The translations under genes were made by a program, and so were the position numbers. The notes under the pieces were generated by a model. The model ran no database searches. It worked only from the letters and a program-made list of their open reading frames with translations, and was not told the origin of the DNA. Positions 40,390-43,462 of a stretch of 43,462 bases of DNA are shown here, piece by piece (positions within the stretch are counted from its first letter, which is position 1; each line of letters opens with the position of its first letter). The DNA comes from Gnetum montanum (Eukaryota; Streptophyta; Gnetopsida; Gnetales; Gnetaceae), in contig MNCI01017751.1 in NCBI GenBank assembly GCA_015680685.1, positions 351,131-394,592 of the forward strand. The letters run 5' to 3'.

Positions 40390-41520
40390 GTAAATTTTTT
40401 TAAAGATAATGGATGTCTTAGTTGACATAGGTGTAGTTTCCTTTAAGCTCTTGAATAATCACATTATCAATAATAGGTATCTAGTATGTTTAATATCAAA
40501 CTTGTTTGATTAGTTAGTAAGTGCTTAAGTTTTCTCTTAACTCAACCTTCGTTAAGAATTCATCAAGTGCACATTGTAGTAGGTGATGAGGAGAAAATAT
40601 CCTATGTCATGTGTTATGGCTTTTATGAATGAAAAATCATATCATTTAGGTTGTGAAATGCTCCTACCATATTCTGTATAGTCATGAATGAGATGTTTCA
40701 CTAGTATCTTGATACATTCATAGTGGTATACCTTGTTGACATCCTTATGTACTTTCATTCTATGGAGGAACACCTTCAATACTTGAAGGTAACATTCTTC
40801 AAATTATGAGAACATAAGTTATATGTAAAGAAATAGAATTAGGAGTTCAAAAAAGTAGAGTTAAAATTCTTAAGCTAAATCACTAGTTAAGGTAGGATGA
40901 TGCTAGATTCAAAGAAGGTGGATGTCATTGTCACATTTTCTGTTCCAAAGAATTTGCATAAGTTGTGCTAATTATTAGGATTTTGTAGCTATTACAAAAA
41001 GTTTTTTCATGAATTTTTTGAAGTAATGAAAACCCTAACCAATTTACAAAATAAGAATGTTCTCCAAAGATGGAGTGTTAAGTCTGAAGAAATATTTGAC
41101 AAGATTAGGATGGCCCTTATAACCCAACTCATGTTGGCCCTCCCTAACTTCTCAAAGTCATTCAAAGTTCATACTAATGCTTTGGATGAGGCAATTAGAG
41201 GAGTCCTCTTACAATATAATCATCTAGTGATATTTGAGTCAAAGAAGTTAAATCCCACAAAATAATTGTAACTGGTGCATGAAAAGGAGACATTCATCAT
41301 TACACATTATCATCACATGTGAAAGCACTATCTCCTAGGTAATCTTATGGTAGTCAAAACAAATAATACTACCACAAACTACCTTCCTACTTAATATAAA
41401 TTGAAACCAAATCAAGCTTAGTGGTTGAGTTTACTATAGAAATTTGATCTTTAACTTATGGATTGACTATGAAAAAGGAATGTGGTGGAAAATGCATTAA
41501 GTAAATATCCTTATGTTTGT
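40390..41520 (+). pseudogene. Protease, partial RT and RNase H of element E (chromovirus-like)
   Basis: MDVLVDIGV near 40410 is a decayed protease active site. RT begins only at NAPTIF, so its fingers and most of the palm are missing. Then VVYLVDILMYF (40723-40755) replaces the usual VVYLDDIL, losing one catalytic Asp. 41026-41265 gives the connection and RNase H start, with KVHTNALDEAIRGVLLQ (Asp of TDAS changed to Asn). Later NYLPT, KLKPNQA and RNVVENALSKYP match the chromovirus order of RNase H motifs. Confidence 0.65.
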
Positions 41521-41599
41521 TAGATAGAAGTTGTGAATTATCCCAATAGCTCTTGGATGATGATTGATCATGAATTTTGTAAGAAAATTTAAGATAGAA

Positions 41600-42790
41600 T
41601 ACATCATGATTAGCATGCTTATAAGATGTTGAAGTTCCTTTGAGGAGACAATGATTCAAATTTTAAAAAGTGTATTTCTTGCATGTGTTCAAGATAAATA
41701 AAATCTGTATTCTAAACTAGGATGGTTTATGTTCTTATATCATTCATTGATTCCATAACACTTTGTGGGTAGGTTATCTAGGGCATAAAAGAATAGTGAC
41801 ATTGTTGAAAAGAAATTTCCATTTGTCAAATTTGGGGATTGATATGGAAAACTTTGTATGAAGCTATTTGGTGTATTAGTAGAACAAGAGTTATAATGAG
41901 AGACTAGGGGGGTTTTCTCATCTTTTGAAAATTCTTGAGCTTTCATGAGTAATTGGTTCCATGAATCTTATTACTATGCTCATCATAGTACAAGGATTTT
42001 CCAACATTCTTGTAGTTATGGATGAGCTTTTTAAATATGCCATTTTCATCTTGTATTCAACACTTTGCATGGCTAAGAATGCAACATTTTTATTCTTTGA
42101 CAATGAGATTTGATACTTTAGGTTGTCAACCAATAAATGTGTTTGATTGATACTCTTGTTTCACAAGATATTTTTGAAGAAATGTTTTTGAGATGATGGA
42201 TACGAATCTAAAAATGTCTTCAAGGTATCATTCCTAAATTGATGAATAGAAAGAATAGGTGAATAAGATCTTGGAGGAGTACTTGAGGCATTTCATCTAC
42301 TTTGATCAAATAAACTAGGTGATTTTTTTTAACCATGATATAGTTTAGTTACAACATTTAGAAATCATCTGCCATGAAATTTTTTCTAGTAGAATTGGCC
42401 TTGGAAAGGTAACCAACATTATCCCAACTATTAGAAGCCTTAAGTAAAGGTCAAAATTATTAAGCCAATACATTTATAAAGTCATGACTGGATCGTATTT
42501 AGGTGGGAAAGCTATATTTGGAAAAGTCTATCCAATACATGAAAAAAATATGCTAATATCATATATAGATCTACCTTTACAATTTGATGTTAGGGTGTGA
42601 AATTTCTTAAAGATGGATTGTGGAAGGTAGATGAAGGAAAAGAGGGATGCAAGTTAAAAGTTCTTGAGACACTTCTATGGAAATTTTAAGATCCTTACTC
42701 ATGTGAACCTAGTTGCATATGGGTTGCAATTGCCAGCGTATCTAGAAAAATATCATACTATGTTTCATGTTGAAAATGTTCAATCTTGGA
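41600..42790 (+). pseudogene. Integrase of element E
   Basis: Around 41950-42110 the plus strand reads MNLITMLIIVQGFSNILVVM and then DELFKYAIFI, the catalytic core start of chromovirus integrases. The Asp usual in MDFI is Asn. At 42712-42780 VAYGLQLPAYLEKYHTMFHV matches the GPY/F-region end (VAYxLxLP...HxxFHVS). No chromodomain can be recognised after it. Stops are frequent. Confidence 0.6.
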
Positions 42791-42954
42791 GATGTTGAGA
42801 TGGGAAATATGAGGTTCCATGGGCCTTCAAATATTAAGGCTATGAAAAGTGATGGATTTTTTTCATCATCAACATGCACATAACTAGATGTGCTAATGAT
42901 CAAAAGGTGGAATTTTTAGTACATTAGCCATATCCTTAGAGGAGAATTATAGAT

Positions 42955-43252
42955 CGAGAACTTAGAAGGGGGGTTGAATAAGTTTCCCAATTTTTAAAGC
43001 TATAGCCATGAAAGCACACATAAATTTTATGTAGTTTCCTAACGTAGGTACATACACACTTTGAGAGTAGAATTTGTGCACACCTCCAGACTTTGTTTCT
43101 TCAAAAAGTAACTTGAAGGACATCACACCCTATACAAGCTTTGAGCTCTTCTTGAAAGTGTTTCATCACCATGAAACCAATCAATCTCACAAGGTCCCAA
43201 CAAGCTTAAAATGTGGTTTAGAGGATCCCATAACCTTTACAAAATTAAGCTT
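42955..43252. other. Fragment between element E and the last LTR
   Basis: It begins with a purine run (AGAAGGGGGG) followed by TTGAATAAG, which resembles a polypurine tract and LTR start of another retroelement. The remainder has one short open frame (43074-43252) without recognisable features. No 3' LTR of element E was found. Confidence 0.3.
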
Positions 43253-43462
43253 TGATGAGTGGCGAGGTACCCCTACACTCAACCATATGAAACAAGCGTA
43301 GCATGTGCGATACGGTCGAACTCCGCAGACTAAATGCCTAAACGCCCCATGGAACACTTGGGGTTAATCATTCGTTGTCTTCCCAGACTTACTTATTGTT
43401 GTCATGGTGTATGGTTAAGTAAGTTTGAGGTATATGATTTTTTTGGTCTTTTCTAGTTTTTC
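43253..43462 (-). mobile_element. LTR of the D family, cut by the window edge
   Basis: The text from TGATGAGTGGCGAGGTACCC onward matches the lower ends of both D LTRs (TGATGAGCGGTGAGGTACCC), and later phrases such as GTATGGTTAAGTAA and GGTATATGATTTTT match too. The DNA just below it has no primer-binding site, so this is a 3' LTR or a solo LTR of a minus-oriented copy, not a 5' LTR. Confidence 0.8.

Overview
This is nuclear DNA from a land plant. It holds one recognisable host gene in a dense, old, nested field of LTR retrotransposons. The host gene (8875-12948, +) encodes a SufD/ABCI7-type protein with an N-terminal transit-like region. Its GT-AG introns, the plant Ty3/gypsy types around it, the bZIP-type and TATA promoter boxes in the LTRs and the heavy decay of almost every element fit a large, repeat-rich plant genome. 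A gymnosperm is my guess, but nothing in the sequence proves the lineage.

Layout. 1-2640: the 5' end of a minus-strand LTR element (gag start, leader, primer-binding site, LTR). Its LTR promoter lies beside an array of the 10-bp palindrome GCGTATACGC. 2640-4937: a plus-strand remnant (family A/B) with a coiled-coil reading frame directly before its 3' LTR. 4938-7330: AT-rich sequence with a probable inverted LTR of the same family and a minus-strand LINE ORF2 tail. 7400-8570: a plus-strand LINE remnant (ORF1 with DUF4283-like and zinc-knuckle regions, the first residues of ORF2, then a 3' tail). 8764-13020: the SufD gene, three exons, with an overlapping upstream ORF, a 114-nt stop-free first intron and a 2.4-kb second intron carrying a MITE-like insert. 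13838-14440: tandem repeats. 14497-16553: the second A/B copy, inverted relative to the first and cut by element C. 16554-27799: element C, a complete but badly decayed minus-strand gypsy element with both LTRs. 28576-38281: element D, a minus-strand gypsy element with both LTRs, near-perfect target duplication, primer-binding site, polypurine tract, and gag, protease, RT, RNase H and integrase all in one reading frame broken only by point stops. 38282-42960: element E, a plus-strand chromovirus-like element into whose 5' part D probably inserted. 43253-43462: another LTR of the D family, cut by the window edge.

The most informative general signal is how the repeats decayed. Stops are mostly TAG where a glutamine is expected. 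In the two A/B copies the same codon is TAG in one and CAA in the other, which is what deamination of a symmetric CAG/CTG methylation site on either strand would give. The SufD gene appears intact. Its product should be a plastid scaffold subunit of the SufBCD iron-sulfur assembly complex. No tRNA, rRNA, CRISPR or bacterial-type operon was seen, and I found no clearly new host system. The least explained structures are the palindromic LTR arrays, the coiled-coil ORF of family A/B, and the coding-like spacer of element C.
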